From Eucalyptus grandis (lineage: Eukaryota; Streptophyta; Magnoliopsida; Myrtales; Myrtaceae): a stretch of DNA of 64,000 nucleotides. Numbering within the stretch: position 1 is the first letter of the stretch; each line of letters starts with the position of its first letter. The position numbers were made by a program, and so were the translations under genes. Shown here piece after piece: positions 46,001 to 57,545 of the stretch. Below the pieces are notes generated by a model that ran no database searches, was not told the origin of the DNA, and worked only from the letters and a program-made list of their open reading frames with translations. The DNA lies in assembly GCF_016545825.1 (NCBI RefSeq), contig NC_052618.1:2482461-2546460 (forward strand), in the 5' to 3' direction.

Positions 46001-47235
46001 TGATGAGGAAACTAGATATCCAGAGACAAAGACATTACCCATTGGCCAATTCGAGCTTGGACTTTGCCATGGTCATCAGGTTGGATGCTTCTACTATTTC
46101 ACTCTATATGTACTTCTTTTTTTAAAGCCCAGAGATTTTTATTTGATTTTTTTATTCTGCAATCTGAAAGTGTTAGTTCCTGGCGGCTGAAGCTTTTTCA
46201 TTAATCGATATTCAACCACTAACTATACAACTGATTGTGAAACTGATGGGTGGCACGAAACCAGAGAAGAGATGGTTCAAGGAGTATAGTTTAGAATGCT
46301 TAAGATATTACGTTGCTAGATTAATCTTCAGGAAGTTGTTGATATTTCACTGCCTTTCTATGCTGATTGTCCTGGGAAACTTAAGCTTAAGTTGGCAAGC
46401 ACGAAAGCTATCTAAACTTGTTTTGACAATAAAAACACTAATCTGGTGAATTTGTTGCTAACTAAGAGTGAAATGGACAAATAGTTTTACGAGTCACAGT
46501 GCATGTTAGGGAGTCCATCTTACTTCCTTGCTCCTCGGCAGACATTCTGTGGAACCTATCTTCGCCCTATCATGGAGCATCATTGCTGCTTCCTAGTGAT
46601 TAAAGTTAATTCCACTTCCTGTTCTAGTGTGATAGTGCTATGTTAGATATGGGCAAATAGTTTTACAAGTCACAGTGCATGGTAGGAAGTTTATCTTACT
46701 TCCTTGATCCTCAGATGACATTATGCGGAACCTATCTCTGCCCATCATGGAGTTTTATTGCTGCTTGCTAGTGATTAAAGTCAATTCCGCTTCCTGTACT
46801 AGTGTCATAGTACTATATTAGTTTGAAAGGCACTTGGAAATTGGAGCCCAATAAAAGAGAAGTGTCTTATTTAGTTGACACAAAAGTTTCTTGTATTGAT
46901 CTTAATTAGCTCACTCTGTCTCCTTTGGTGCTTTGTAGGTTATTCCTTGGGGAGATCTGGACTCTCTAGTGATGCTCCAGAGGCAGCTGGACGTTGATAT
47001 CCTTGAGACGGGTCACACCCACCAGTTCACTGTGTACAAGCAAGAGAAGGGTCGTGACAAACCAAGGTTCTGCTAATGGTGCATACAGCAGCATCACTTA
47101 TGATGTGAATCTAGCTTTGTGCTCATAGATATTGATGGCCTGCGCATAGTGGTCTCTGTTTAGGAACTCATTGATGGGGAAGCTAAGGTCAATAAGATTG
47201 ACTTTAAGAAGACCACTGCCACAACTCTTCATTGA
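46001..47235 (+). pseudogene. VPS29: VPS29 (retromer subunit) pseudogene, last two exons
   Basis: VPS29 is a phosphoesterase-fold scaffold of the retromer complex that recycles receptors from endosomes. The exon at 46,001-46,079 follows a TTTTCAG acceptor and encodes DEETRYPETKTLPIGQFELG and LCHGHQ, ending at a CAG|GT donor. The next exon starts at 46,939 after TTTGTAG with [20 protein letters not shown], then [11 protein letters not shown], and ends near 47,235 in KIDFKKTT. Relative to the family it lacks the G-G-V-V residues after the Tyr-Lys, where a ~3-5 base loss and frameshift occur (47,050-47,075). A TAG replaces a Tyr codon in the VYELIDG-like region (47,162). The N-terminal metal-site exons are absent. 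Introns are kept, so this is a DNA duplicate, not a retrocopy. Confidence 0.9.
46473..46818. repeat. ~175 bp tandem duplication inside the VPS29 intron
   Basis: The segment from GGACAAATAGTTTTACGAG (46,473) to about 46,646 is repeated from GGGCAAATAGTTTTACAAG (46,649) to about 46,818 with roughly one difference per ten bases. Confidence 0.85.
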
Positions 47236-47239
47236 CTGC

Positions 47240-48054
47240 CATTTTACGTACTTATAGCTTTGACTGTAACACCTGAAATTCTGTCATGCTTATTTGTTGA
47301 AGCAATCCTAGCTTATACGCCTTTGTCATTGTCAAATGACTGATGGACTCGTTTGTTGGAATTTTCGTAATTTATATAGCTTGTGATATTGTTTTTATAG
47401 AATTTCTTGTACATGTACCCCTCATGTTAGAGTTTGGTGAACGGTTTTCAGTTTCCGTAGAATTAGGCTTGTTTTTTAACTCTCTTTTGATTGTTGTCAA
47501 TGCCGCGTTCCAGTAGAAGTGCTTGCAGTCTATTGGGCAATTGGTTTCTGCATTGACAAACTGATGCTCAGCATCTACTTTGGTTAGTTGCATTATATCT
47601 TTCAAGCTAAATCCTGACTGATCATACTTAGGGTGATGCAAAAGTGGGTGTCTTGATGTATGAATATGGACAGTTAAAAGTCATGGAGCATGTTTTCTCC
47701 TTTGGGTTGCCAGATTATTCTCTGTTGCTGAGCTTTGTCTCGTCATTGCTACTGCTTGGGTTTGCCAAAGAAATTGATTTTGAACTGGAAGTCTGAAGAG
47801 AATATCTGTTTCACTCTCCTGGGAACTGATTTCTGTGGCTTTGTGAAAATCATGTTTTCTTGGAGCACTCATTTGAAATGCCTGTTAGGTCAGCCATTAG
47901 CTATTTGAAACAAACTAGATTTGATTACTAATCTCCTTTGGAATTTTGCTGCATATCCTATCCAATACAAAACATAAATCAATTTAGACAAAGCTAGAAT
48001 GTACTAAACATTTCAGTTATTCAGACTGTTCCTTCTCTGCTTGTCAAGATCTTT
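47240..48054. other. Spacer between VPS29 and aldose epimerase remnants
   Basis: Non-coding, with no motif recognised. Short minus-strand frames at 47,372-47,872 have no family signature. Confidence 0.4.
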
Positions 48055-49952
48055 TTATTTTGCTGTGAATTGAAAAACCATTATATGTTTATAAGTCTGT
48101 CTGGGGCTAATGATCTGTGAAGGAAAATTTGGGTTATTCAGAGTCTGGGAATCCCTGTGCCTCCAAGCAAAGACCTGCACGACTAGAATAAACAAACCCA
48201 CCTTTTCCTTTCTCAATCTCCAGATAATTAGCCGTGTAGAATTGCACTCCAGGCTGATTACTCCATAGTTCCATCTTTCTTCCTGTTTTGCTGTACTTGA
48301 CATCGGCGACCTTATTAGATGTCTGTGTTCCCTGTCATCGAGAACGTAGTTGATATCATATCCATGGGGTAACTCGTTTATTCTGCTTCCAATATGTCGT
48401 GGTTGGAGGAAGTTGTATAGCAATTCTTCAATGTTCAGGATATTGCCGGTGGGTATGTGGTGCCCATCGACTTGAGTGATCTTGGATAGTGTGTGAAAGG
48501 ATGTCACCACTGTTGTGGCCACCAAGATTCCAGTAGGTGTGCAGGGCTAGGTTCACTGGAGTGGCCTTGTTTAGGGCCTTGGCTTCCATTTTCACACCCA
48601 GCTTGTTTATTGCAATTATCATGTAGTTACATAGTCAGAAAGATCACCTGGAAAGCCTGCATATAGGTGGACAGAGAGAGGCAATAACAATCACAAGCAC
48701 TTTTCACTTTCAACAGCATGTTGGAGGATTTTTTCGTTTGTTGAGCAGAGGTTATGATTCATTTTTGCATGTTCAATTGATCAAAGGATCGTGTATGCCC
48801 AACAAGTGAACTAGACCAAGAGTTTGAAGTATACACCAAGGATCTGGGAGTTGAAATCAAGTCTAGATACCTTGTTCTCTATCATAGCTCTCATAACCAA
48901 AAGTTACATGACTCTCTTCACTGTAACTCTTCATTGTCCATATAACATCACTAAATCCTATCAGGCCACCTGAAGTAATTCATTTGGTTAAATTTGATCC
49001 TCATGACGAATGGTGAGGGGTGTGTTATGAGGATCAGGAAGTGGTGAGTACCATGCAAAGTGTTGTTTCCTTCATTAGCAAATAGCATTTAGTGAGTTCC
49101 ATTAAGATTGAATTGATCCCCACCAATCCTATTTGGAACTTGTCCGACAATGGCTCTGAAATAGGTTGAATCATTCTGCAATGCTCCATCAGTTTAATGA
49201 ACACAAGGTAGCTTTGATTTACGATAGATTTATCTGAAGAATTATAACGAGAGTAAGTTTGCTGTAGAATCTACGTGTTCATAAGGGAGTTTGTTTCCGA
49301 TTATAGCTTCCACAGTTGCATCATAGTTAAATAATTTTCTGCAGAGGATGAGGGAAAAAGGAAGTAAAGGTTGATCCTGACCTTGTACTTGTCAATGGTA
49401 TCATATCCAAGAACAATATCAACTAAGTTACCTGAATTGCATAGAAGTTAAAAAGGAACTGATAAGGCAGAAAACCAAATTAAACAAAGGGTCAAGCTAT
49501 TTAATCTCCATCTCCAATTAAATTCATGTTTGGCGGTCATTTCCATGAGATTGATTAGTTTAGATTCCTGAAAAGTCGTCTCCATGTACGGGAAACACAA
49601 GTTCAGTCTTTGTTTATATTTCTCATTCTTCGATTTGAACAATGCAAGATGTTGAGCATCTGAGAAGGGAAATCATGGGAGAAATTTTCTCCCTGCTCTC
49701 TTTTTCCCTGCTACGCCTAATGATGCGACCCAAAAAATGATCACTAATCAGTGTTTTAGTAGCGAGCGAATAATACTTGCCGTACTTACCAGGAAGGATA
49801 AGAGAGAGCATAGTGGCTCCATAGTTTGTCAATTTTACAGAAAAATTCCCTCTTTTCAGCTCATAAATTCCAACTTCCTTGCTTGCTTCACTGGCTTGAA
49901 AAGCTAACAATAACTCTACTAGAAACACAATATAAAAGTTAGTCTTTGCCAT
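48055..49952 (-). pseudogene. Aldose 1-epimerase (galactose mutarotase-like) pseudogene
   Basis: The family interconverts alpha and beta anomers of glucose or galactose. On the minus strand, exon 1 begins at 49,952 with MAKTNFYIVFLVELLLAFQA (a likely signal peptide), then YELKRGNFSVKLTNYGATM. A short exon at 49,432-49,386 encodes LVDIVLGYDTIDKYK, followed by GTCAGG. The large last exon shows HTYWNLGGHNSGDILSHTIQ (48,540-48,485; catalytic His region), then after a frameshift IPTGNI, IGSRINELPHGYDINYVLD (48,390-48,335), NNPNFPSQII and YKHIMVFQFTA, ending at 48,055. The segment with the catalytic Glu (LCLE-type, near 48,175) lies out of frame. The exon with the YFGAIVGRVANRI-type motif is not seen. 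It is non-functional, with introns retained. Confidence 0.9.
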
Positions 49953-50109
49953 TGCAGCTCGGAGCGCAGTTAAGACCATTTGAATTGCAACTTCTCTGAA
50001 TTGGTGTGCTATAATGATACCGTAAGTCCCTGTACCTTTGAAAAATGTAAACAATGAATGTGTTGCAATTGCTGGCTTCTGTGTCTTTTCCTGGTTGGGA
50101 TGACCCAAA

Positions 50110-50740
50110 ATCAGCTAATTCTTTTGTTCTGTCCTAAATGGAGTATCGTACCTTATGACGGCAAAGAGTTCTTGGCAATTTGTCTAACTTTATATTCAGT
50201 TGAAAAGTCAGATTCCTCAATAACATCATAATGTATTTCACAACTTATATTGCCGATTAAGCCACTTATTCGGATATTGCAGTAACTGTTCTAAGACTTC
50301 CCAAAGGATTGTTCTTTGAGCCCCGTCTTACTCTCACAACCATTTGGCAGCTGGAGTGGATGCTTAATGTTGATCTAAAAGTACAGCGCATGATCACTTT
50401 TCTGGTACGGTTAACTGCTAAGGACAGAAAATTAGGCATAAGTTAATGATATTTCGTCAGGAATTCAAACCCTCAAAGGCATATGACTTGTATTAAGTAA
50501 ATACGACAAATATTTCTTTCATTAGGGAGGTATCAATTATTCAAAAGAAACACTGTAATTGATACATATACGGAATGGGGAAAGTTCCTAAATGCAGGCT
50601 AATCTGTATGCCAGTTGAGAAGTACCCTGATGAGCCGGTGGATATTGTAGTTGTAGAGCAATGGACTGTAGCTACAAATGACGAAAAGGTAGAAAATAAT
50701 TCTGATAACATTTTGGAGCACGTCAAAATATGGTATTTTC
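50110..50740. other. Spacer, no recognised gene
   Basis: AT-rich. A plus-strand 62-codon frame (50,575-50,763) overlaps the 3' end of the ABCA exon and shows no family motif. Confidence 0.4.
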
Positions 50741-50742
50741 TA

Positions 50743-51955
50743 GCAATCACGACAGCACGTTGAATGCTTGCATGCTGCAAGCAACCTTAATGAAGACATC
50801 CTCCAGGGTTTGTCTGCTAATCCCCAAGCATGAACTGTGAACCTACTCTTTGCATTCTCAACCGCTTGGAATACATCCGCGATCTTAACCTCATGCTTCG
50901 GCATTTCAAACTCTGAGTTCCAGATATTTGACATATTCTTTTAGCACCTGGAGAGAGAGAGACGCCGCACCATGTTCTCCACTTCTTCCCCATAAATGGA
51001 TGATCTCGTCATCGTGAACGCATACGAGCCTCCATACGTAGCCTTCAGCTGTCATAAAAGTAAAAATGTGCATTCGGGTGTTTTCATGCAAAGCAGGTTG
51101 ACTAGCTACCAGAAGGTCCCCCCAGGTTATCCAAACTGGGTTCTAGAAAAGAATTTGCATAGTAAAAACGTGTCTTTTTAGGTACCAAATTAAATGCAGG
51201 CGCAGACAGATATTATATAGAGAGGAACAACTTCCAGATATTTCTTCGGGTTCAGAAAATTATATCTTGCGCCATAGATGCAGAAAGAACATGAAAATCT
51301 ACAAAAGAAAGACATCTTTCTGTATTGCAACTTGAGAAAAGGCAGAAATAGTCAAATGACAGCAAAAATCCAGTTAGCTGTCCAATGGCACGTCATATCA
51401 TGTACTAAAGCTATAGAGTATTTAGCGAGGAGTCCTTAATCAAGATATTTCATTTTCTCTACGCACGTGAGCACCGGTTGGGATCTCCATCTAACATGTT
51501 CAAACTTTAGGCATGGCCTAATGCACATGTGCGCAGCAAGCACACGAAAGTGCACACAGTGAGACAGCCGGGGCCCCCCAGAGGGGGGGCAGGAGAGAGA
51601 GAGAGAGAGAGAGTTTTCAAAACTTACTGGTCAGAATACTAGGCCGGTCTTGCTTTGCACACTTCACAACATTCCATAAGTTGTTTCTTGAGGCTGGATC
51701 CAACCCGGTACTCGGTTCATCCAAGTAGACAAGCTTGCCAATTCCGGAGCAACAATAAATAGCACAAGAGTGTTGGCTTTAAGAGTCTTTGGCGCTTTTT
51801 AAATGAGATTCACTCTAAGACTTACTCTGGGACGTCCGATCAGTAAAATGGCAACACTCAGCCACCTCTTCATACCTCCACTGTATTTTCCAGCTTGTTT
51901 GACACCACCGTAAAATGAGTTGACACTCCTGAGAGATTTCTCCACTGCCTAGACC
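50743..51955 (-). pseudogene. ABC transporter A family pseudogene, C-terminal nucleotide-binding exons
   Basis: ABCA proteins move lipids across membranes using ATP. Three minus-strand exons remain. 51,955-51,830 encodes SLRSVNSFYGGVKQAGKYSG and GMKRWLSVA (ABC signature YSGGMKR). 51,765-51,635 encodes the Walker B/D-loop LVYLDEPSTGLDPASRNNLW. 51,050-50,743 encodes LKATYGGSYAFTMT, EVENMVRRLS, then a frameshift, PKHEVKIADVFQAVENAKSR, FTVHAWGLAD, a one-base loss near 50,808, and the C-terminus LEDVFIKVA...FNVLS before TGA. The Walker A exon and all membrane domains are missing. The C-terminal FNVLS ending matches plant ABCA (ATH) proteins. Confidence 0.9.
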
Positions 51956-52520
51956 AACAAAATGAGAGTGCAAAGTGAACGAATCTTAACAAGTGGAACA
52001 TAGTTAATACATTTATATACTCTCCACCAACATCATCATGATCAAAATATTCACCATCAACTCTCTTCTCTTCTTTGACAACATCAACACCTCCATAACC
52101 AGACCCTTCAAAACCAACCTCTATACCTGCTCGTTCTTTCTCCTACTCCTTCTCCTTCTCCTTCTTTCTGTGTTTTCCTCTCTAGGGTTCAACTATAAAA
52201 TCAACAAGAGCATCCCAGATAAAGCACGTCCCCCTTCTTCTTTGTGTGTATGTATGGCTTGCAGTATTTGACTTCAAGCCCAGAAAGAAGAGTTTCAACA
52301 GCCCCCTTGCATCATCAACACGCGCCCCCACGCACCCCCCACGCACAAAACACAGAAATGTCAACAGCTCCCATCCAATTGTAACCGAAGTACTACTGGG
52401 TTATAATAAATAATCTTGTTTTAAATTTATTTTTGGTTATTATTGTAAACAATTGGAAGAATTCAACTAGTCAAAACAACATGATTAATAAGGAAAAAGA
52501 ATGTCATGCAACTTTTGCTA
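51955..52520. other. Spacer with T/C-rich tract
   Basis: No gene. A CTTCTCCTTCTCC pyrimidine tract lies at 52,145-52,165. A plus-strand 77-codon frame over it is low complexity. Confidence 0.4.
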
Positions 52521-52525
52521 CATAC

Positions 52526-52650
52526 CGCATCTAATGGGATCTTGGAAGTTTTAAAATCACGAAATATCACTTGCAGTTCTGCTTCCTCATGAAGAAAAGC
52601 AAGACCCTTGGTAGCACCCAGCGGTATTTTCATCCTGGTAGACCAAGGGA
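52526..52650 (-). pseudogene. Receptor-like cytoplasmic kinase (RLCK VII/PBL-type) exon fragment
   Basis: The minus strand reads [20 protein letters not shown] and [22 protein letters not shown], and ends at a GGTATG donor. This is the segment leading into the kinase catalytic loop. The normal YRDFKTSNILLD has become [12 protein letters not shown]: the catalytic Asp is kept, but the Asn that binds Mg is Lys. No other kinase exon is nearby, so it is an isolated fragment. Confidence 0.85.
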
Positions 52651-52659
52651 GAGGCAGAG

Positions 52660-53550
52660 TCCACAAAAGAACTCAAGAATTAACTAATAAAATACTTGTC
52701 GTCACACATAAATCAATATTCCCTTTCTGAAGCCACCATTGTCAATGATAGTGTGGTGAAGACTGATACCAACTTCTGAAAAGTAACTGCGAAGAATTAG
52801 TAGGCAAGGCAAGAAAAAAGTAGACACCACGGGAGGATTTCCTTTCTTTTTCTGTAGAAATAAAATTTTACGCTTATGCAAGGGCTCAAAACCTGCTAAA
52901 ACAAATCATCCTACCCTACCATTAAAAAAAAAAAATTAGAAACCTTCCATTGCCAAGCATGTAACTCCATTAAATATCATTACCAGCAAAACAAATCATC
53001 CTGCCCTACCATTAAAAAAATTTAGTATCTTTCAAGAGTCCTTCCATTTCTTCGCCATTGAAGGTCATGTAACTCCATTAAATATCATTACCAGCATACT
53101 TACACGTTTCCTTTCATCTTCTTCAAGCAATTGAAGCTTATACTAAGTTTCATTCTCAATATGGTATGACTAAGGTACTCTTGCACATAAATGACCATTT
53201 TAAAGAGAATTGAGTCCAATGGGTAAGGGATTCAAAATTTGATGTTCCCCTCCTCTCCTCTCTGTCGTGTAGACTTGGGTCACCTCTCTGCACACTATAA
53301 CGCCCTTTCTCCTCTGCAATAAGGCCACGAAGCGAAAATGTTGGCCCCAAGCCCATGTTTTTTAAATGATTGAAAATTGTCTTGTGGGAAAATAAAAATT
53401 TTAAAATTTTTTGAGATATAATGAATTTTTAGGATAGAGCAAGTGAAAAAAAAAAAACGAATGTTGCGAATATTGCCTTTGGGAAATACAATCTTTGTGG
53501 ATATCAACTTTGAAAGGTTAAAAACCCTAATTCATTGTTTATAAATAAAT
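52660..53550. other. AT-rich spacer with a small duplication
   Basis: A string around CAAATCATCCT(A/G)CCCTACCATTAAAAAA occurs at about 52,903 and 52,990, and GTAACTCCATTAAATATCATTACCAGC at about 52,962 and 53,070, both as direct repeats. No gene. Confidence 0.6.
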
Positions 53551-53754
53551 TAAAACGAATAGGGTTCGGGGGCGCATAATAGAAACACATGGCCCACATC
53601 GAGGGGGCTTTTCTCGAGTTTTAGGTCAAAAATTTCAACGCTAAAGAAAAGAGAGGAAAAGTTGTCGTTCCTTTGAAAATCAATACAAAAGAAGAAGTAA
53701 AAAAAAGCTTTTGGGGAGGAAAAGCAAAAAGTCAGCAGCAGAAGGAAAGCTTCT

Positions 53755-54655
53755 GTAGGTACAGCCGCAACAGTGAACGGCAGAGGAAGTGACCGGACGT
53801 GCAGTGGAGAGAGAAGAAGAACCACTATTTGTCTTCTTCGTTGGGCCCTCTGCCGGCGCCCCCAGTCGCCGGTTCCCTGGGCAGCTGCCGTGCCTGCGAC
53901 GCTCGTCCGCCGGACGCCGTCGTCTCTCCACACCGGCGCCACCCAACTCCGCCGGCCTCTGCTCCATCGCGCCCGCCAGCCTCCGCCCGCGGTGACCCAC
54001 CACGGCTCCACCCAACGGCCTGCAATCCACAGTCGAGCTCCGTCGCCCCCGTGAAGCCGCTGCTCCCTCGCCGCAACCCAGCGCCGACGACCGCGCGTTC
54101 GCCACAACAGTGACCCGCGACGCCAGAGCCGTATGCCGCACCTCCGCCTCTGTTCCGCCACTGGTTTACCCCTCGCCGCGACCAAGTGCTACCGCTGTCG
54201 CATCGCCTCCGCCAGATCCAGATCCGAGTCCATTGCTCCGCCAGAAGCCCTAATCGCCGCGCCAGCGCCTGCTGCTGGAGCTCCACCTGCAGAACCCGAG
54301 CGGCCACCTTGCAGCAGCCTCCGCCCAACGATCCTTGCCACCCTCACCAGACACTGCAACCCAACGGCGCTCCACCAGCTCGAATGCCGTTGCTGCTCCG
54401 CCGTCGCCGCCCTACATGCCGCACCAGGACCCCCTCTCCGAGCGACGCCCACAGCAGCCTTCCGCCGAGCCGTCTCCACCAATCGCTGCTGCAGATCTGG
54501 TGGTCCGCTCTTCGCCAGCAACGCCCGCGACACCCTCTTCGTTGATGCCCGAACGCCGATTGCCTCCGCCGATCCGCCCACCGCCGGTCCTTACCGGAGC
54601 TCCGGCGATACCACCAAACCGTCGTTCACTAACCTTAGTTTAGGAGCCCATTAGG
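53755..54655. other. GC-rich island with multiple overlapping open frames
   Basis: About 0.9 kb rich in GCC, CGC and CCG. Frames of 100-210 codons stay open on both strands at once (for example + 54,133-54,654 and - 54,328-53,825), as expected from base composition alone. The translations are Pro/Arg/Ala-rich without domain motifs. It ends sharply at a (TTTA)n/(TTA)n tract. It may be a 5' UTR/promoter CpG-type region or part of a GC-rich transposon. No product is called. Confidence 0.5.
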
Positions 54656-54693
54656 TAAATTTATTATTTATTTATTTATTTATTTATTTATTA

Positions 54694-54724
<31 letters not shown>

Positions 54725-54759
54725 ATCTTGTTTATTTATTTGAAATAATCACCATTAGC

Positions 54760-54824
54760 ACATGATTTGGGTCGGATCGGGTGACATTAAAACCCGACCC
54801 GACCCATTGACACCCCTAGGTGGT
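54760..54824. repeat. hAT-like terminal motif
   Basis: GGGTCGGATCGGGTGACATT and CCCGACCCATTGACACCCCTAG resemble the right end of plant hAT-type elements (TGACACCCCTA). No matching left end was found nearby. Confidence 0.4.
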
Positions 54825-55067
54825 ATCTCTATCCTGTGGAATAACCCAAAGAAATATACGACAATAGGGATCTTATGGGTACTCAAAATTTTATATGACA
54901 CTCATGTAAAATCTATGGTGGGTCTATGTTTTTGGGAAGTACCTGAGGAATTTCTACTTCACTAGGACCCTCGGACTAGTTCATTATTGAATTGCTGATT
55001 AAACAATGTTTATGTACCTCACTGAGAGAGAGTCATCCTTGTAGTTTCAAGGAAACTACACTTTGTA

Positions 55068-55850
55068 TTTTAACTATGCGTGCATATTGAAGCCATGCAA
55101 GTTTCACATGCAAAGCAGTGGAAACTCACCATGCTTAACGCATCTCCTCCATTTGACCTAAAAGAAAACCTATCTCCTTGCAACAGTGAGGAAGCGTGGA
55201 TCTCCTTGGTGAAGCCATCAACGCTCACGCCATTTGAATTGCGTAAGATCCCTGTGACCGAGCTTGGCGTCTCTCTGTCCACCCACGAGCAGTCCAGATT
55301 CAGCTTCAAAGATTGGTTGTTCGGCGACTCCCATCTCACAGGTATAGGCGACAACTTAGCTTTTCCTTTTCCTGTTCTTGGATTCCATCAGCTAAGACTT
55401 TGGCTTTGTGCTTCGGCTGCTTCGACAATGGCGTTTGGTTGTGGGGCCTTGCCACAGAATTCTTGATTGTTCTTATTTCTCCGAGAACTACCAGAGCACT
55501 TCTGCTATAAATCTTTCTTTCGGTGAGTTCAGTTTTTTTCAAAAAATTCTGCCAACCACTTGTCCATTCTAGTTGTTGTCCTTGTGTTGTTACTGAGGTT
55601 AAGGCATGAGTTTGACCAGATGTTTTTGGTCCATTTGAAAAAAAAAAAGCAGGTGTTCAACGGTATTTGGATGTTTCCAACAAAGAGGGCATAAAGGGTC
55701 GGGTAATATTCTTCTATTGAACAGATTTTCCTTTGTCGGTATTGCATATTGACATAAGCTCCATATGAAGCTTTTCAGTTTGGAGGGATAAATAGAGCCC
55801 AAAAAATGAGGAAAAAATAAAATTTGCTTAATAATATTCAACAAGTGCAT
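55068..55850 (-). mobile_element. LINE retrotransposon 3' fragment (zf-RVT and RNase H), left copy
   Basis: On the minus strand, SIYPSKLKSFIWSLCQYAIP and PLCPLCWKHPNTVEHLLFFF (55,800-55,645) form the zinc-binding zf-RVT segment downstream of non-LTR reverse transcriptases. Then VRWESPNNQSLKLNLDCSWV (55,340-55,280) and GILRNSNG start an RNase H-like domain. The RT itself is missing. The zf-RVT C-terminal Cys (FFC in the right copy) reads F here. Confidence 0.85.
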
Positions 55851-55964
55851 ATGGACACTTGTTCTTAGGCAATCGATGATAAATCCTTGTTCATTTTTAT
55901 TGTTGCGTTAATTTTCACTTTACTTAACTAAAAATGAAATAAATAAATAAAAAAAAAGAAGAGG

Positions 55965-56115
55965 AACCTGTTAGATCCTGGAATTGACCTTGGAACTTGT
56001 AATAGGGTAGTTTCCAGGTTCTAACGGATACTTTCCAAGTTCCGAAAAATAAGGAACCTATACTTTAGGGTAGATTCTAGGTTCCAGGTGGAACTTGGAA
56101 CCTCTCACCCCTAGT
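55965..56115. repeat. MITE-like GGTTCC-rich block (both arms)
   Basis: AACCTGG/CCAGGTT words alternate in both orientations and the block ends GGAACCTCTCACCCCTAG, resembling a hAT-type MITE terminus. The equivalent lies at about 63,080-63,230 in the right arm, so insertion predates the duplication. Confidence 0.55.
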
Positions 56116-56195
56116 GTAAAATGTTGGTCATGGTTTGTGATTTGTGACAGTATATATTCTAACTTCCCTTGTGAAACTCCCATTTTTAGAGAGCC

Positions 56196-57545
56196 ATGGA
56201 GTCTGAGTTGTATGAAGCCGCAATGGAAGGAAATATCCATTCGTTGCTTACCTTACTTAGCAAAGATAGGTTACTTTTAGATAGAACTATGGTTGGAAAT
56301 CAAACCGAAAGTCCTTTGCACACTGCGGCAATGCTAGGACACTCGGGATTTGTAGAAGAGGTCCTAGCTCAGAAGGCTGAAATGGCCAAAGAGCAAAATT
56401 CTTAGGGATTGACCCCTCTTCATCTGGCAGTGGCAAAGGGGTACTTCCACATAGTAAAAAACTTGTTAAGAGTTGATCTTGAAGTGTGTTTCTTCCGTGA
56501 CAAATACGGAAGAAACCCACTTCATGTCACGGCTATGAAAGGCCACGTTGACATCTTGGAACTATTGGTTCGAGTGAGACCTGGTGCAGCTTGTGATATA
56601 TTGGAAAATGGCTAGACAATTATGCATATATGCGTGAAGACAACAAACTAGAGGCTTTGAAGCTATTGGTCGATATTTTGAATGATGAGCAATTTATCAA
56701 CTCGAATGATGAAAATAGGAACACAATTCTCCATTTGGCTGCTGCTAATAGACAGCCAAGGTATGTTCATGCAATGACACCTGAGGTACTAGACACATTT
56801 AGCGGAGCAACTATTAAGTGATTTCGAAGTGTCACGTCAATTGCTGACTTGGTGTGCATTTTTTAAGTCATGGCATGCAATAAGATGACATGAGTCTGCT
56901 GAAAAAGACTAGTAGCAAAGTTAATTCTAGAAAATTATATAACAGAGGCTTGTCCTCTTCAAAATTGACCTTGGTTTATTCTGGTGGCAATCAATTGCAA
57001 ACTGTACTCTTCCTAAGTAAAAAATGAGTTAACCCAGAAATTATGAACTACAAAGGTTTCTCAGCTCTGGTCCTATCAACAAAAGGTAAAAAAATGGAAT
57101 TGAAGATTGTGGATAACGTGTTCTTGCTTTACATCCACCCGGAGGAAAATAAAACGAAAAAGAAAAAAAAAGTGGTAAAACAGTATGCACAAGATGCTTA
57201 ATGTGTGGCAATTTTATTAGCTAGTATGGCATCCCAAGCATGGATCAACTTACCTAATAGAATTTGGGAGGGTAGAAAAAATCGTGCAGCACATACTGGG
57301 GGCGACTTGCCAATGGTTAAAAGGCTATGGAATATGGACACGCTTTTCGTGTAAAGTATCGTGATAAGCTTCACCACATCATTTACCATAATTCTATTAT
57401 TGGCAAGTTTTTCGTTAAAGCAGTAGATCCTCACAAGGATTGCCATACCTCGTGGGTTGCGGTCATCTTCATGGGGGTGTTTTATTTATGCAGATATTAG
57501 TATTGACAAAGGACAACCAAGGGTATTTTACATATGAAACAGTTG
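56196..57545 (+). pseudogene. Ankyrin-repeat PGG-domain protein pseudogene, left copy
   Basis: Intact members (ACD6/ITN1-like) have N-terminal ankyrin repeats and a C-terminal membrane PGG domain, and act in defence or stress responses. Exon 1 starts MESELYEAAMEGNIHSLLTL (56,196). Ankyrin repeats are ESPLHTAAMLGHSGFVEEVL, TPLHLAVAKGYFHIVKNLL, NPLHVTAMKGHVDILELL and NTILHLAAANRQ. Stops lie at 56,404 (TAG), 56,614 (TAG) and later. The second exon (about 57,085-57,545) has LLASMASQAWINLPNRIWEG (PGG-domain start) and ISFTTSFTIILLLASFSL (membrane helix), with stops at 57,200 and 57,352 and deletions near 57,450. It is more damaged than the right copy. Confidence 0.9.

Noticed and set aside
50575..50763. 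62-codon plus-strand frame
   Set aside because: It overlaps the end of the ABCA exon on the opposite strand and shows no family motif.
53550..54654. Frames up to 211 codons on the minus strand and 173 on the plus strand
   Set aside because: They overlap each other in several frames with Arg/Pro/Ala-rich composition, so base composition explains them better than a gene.
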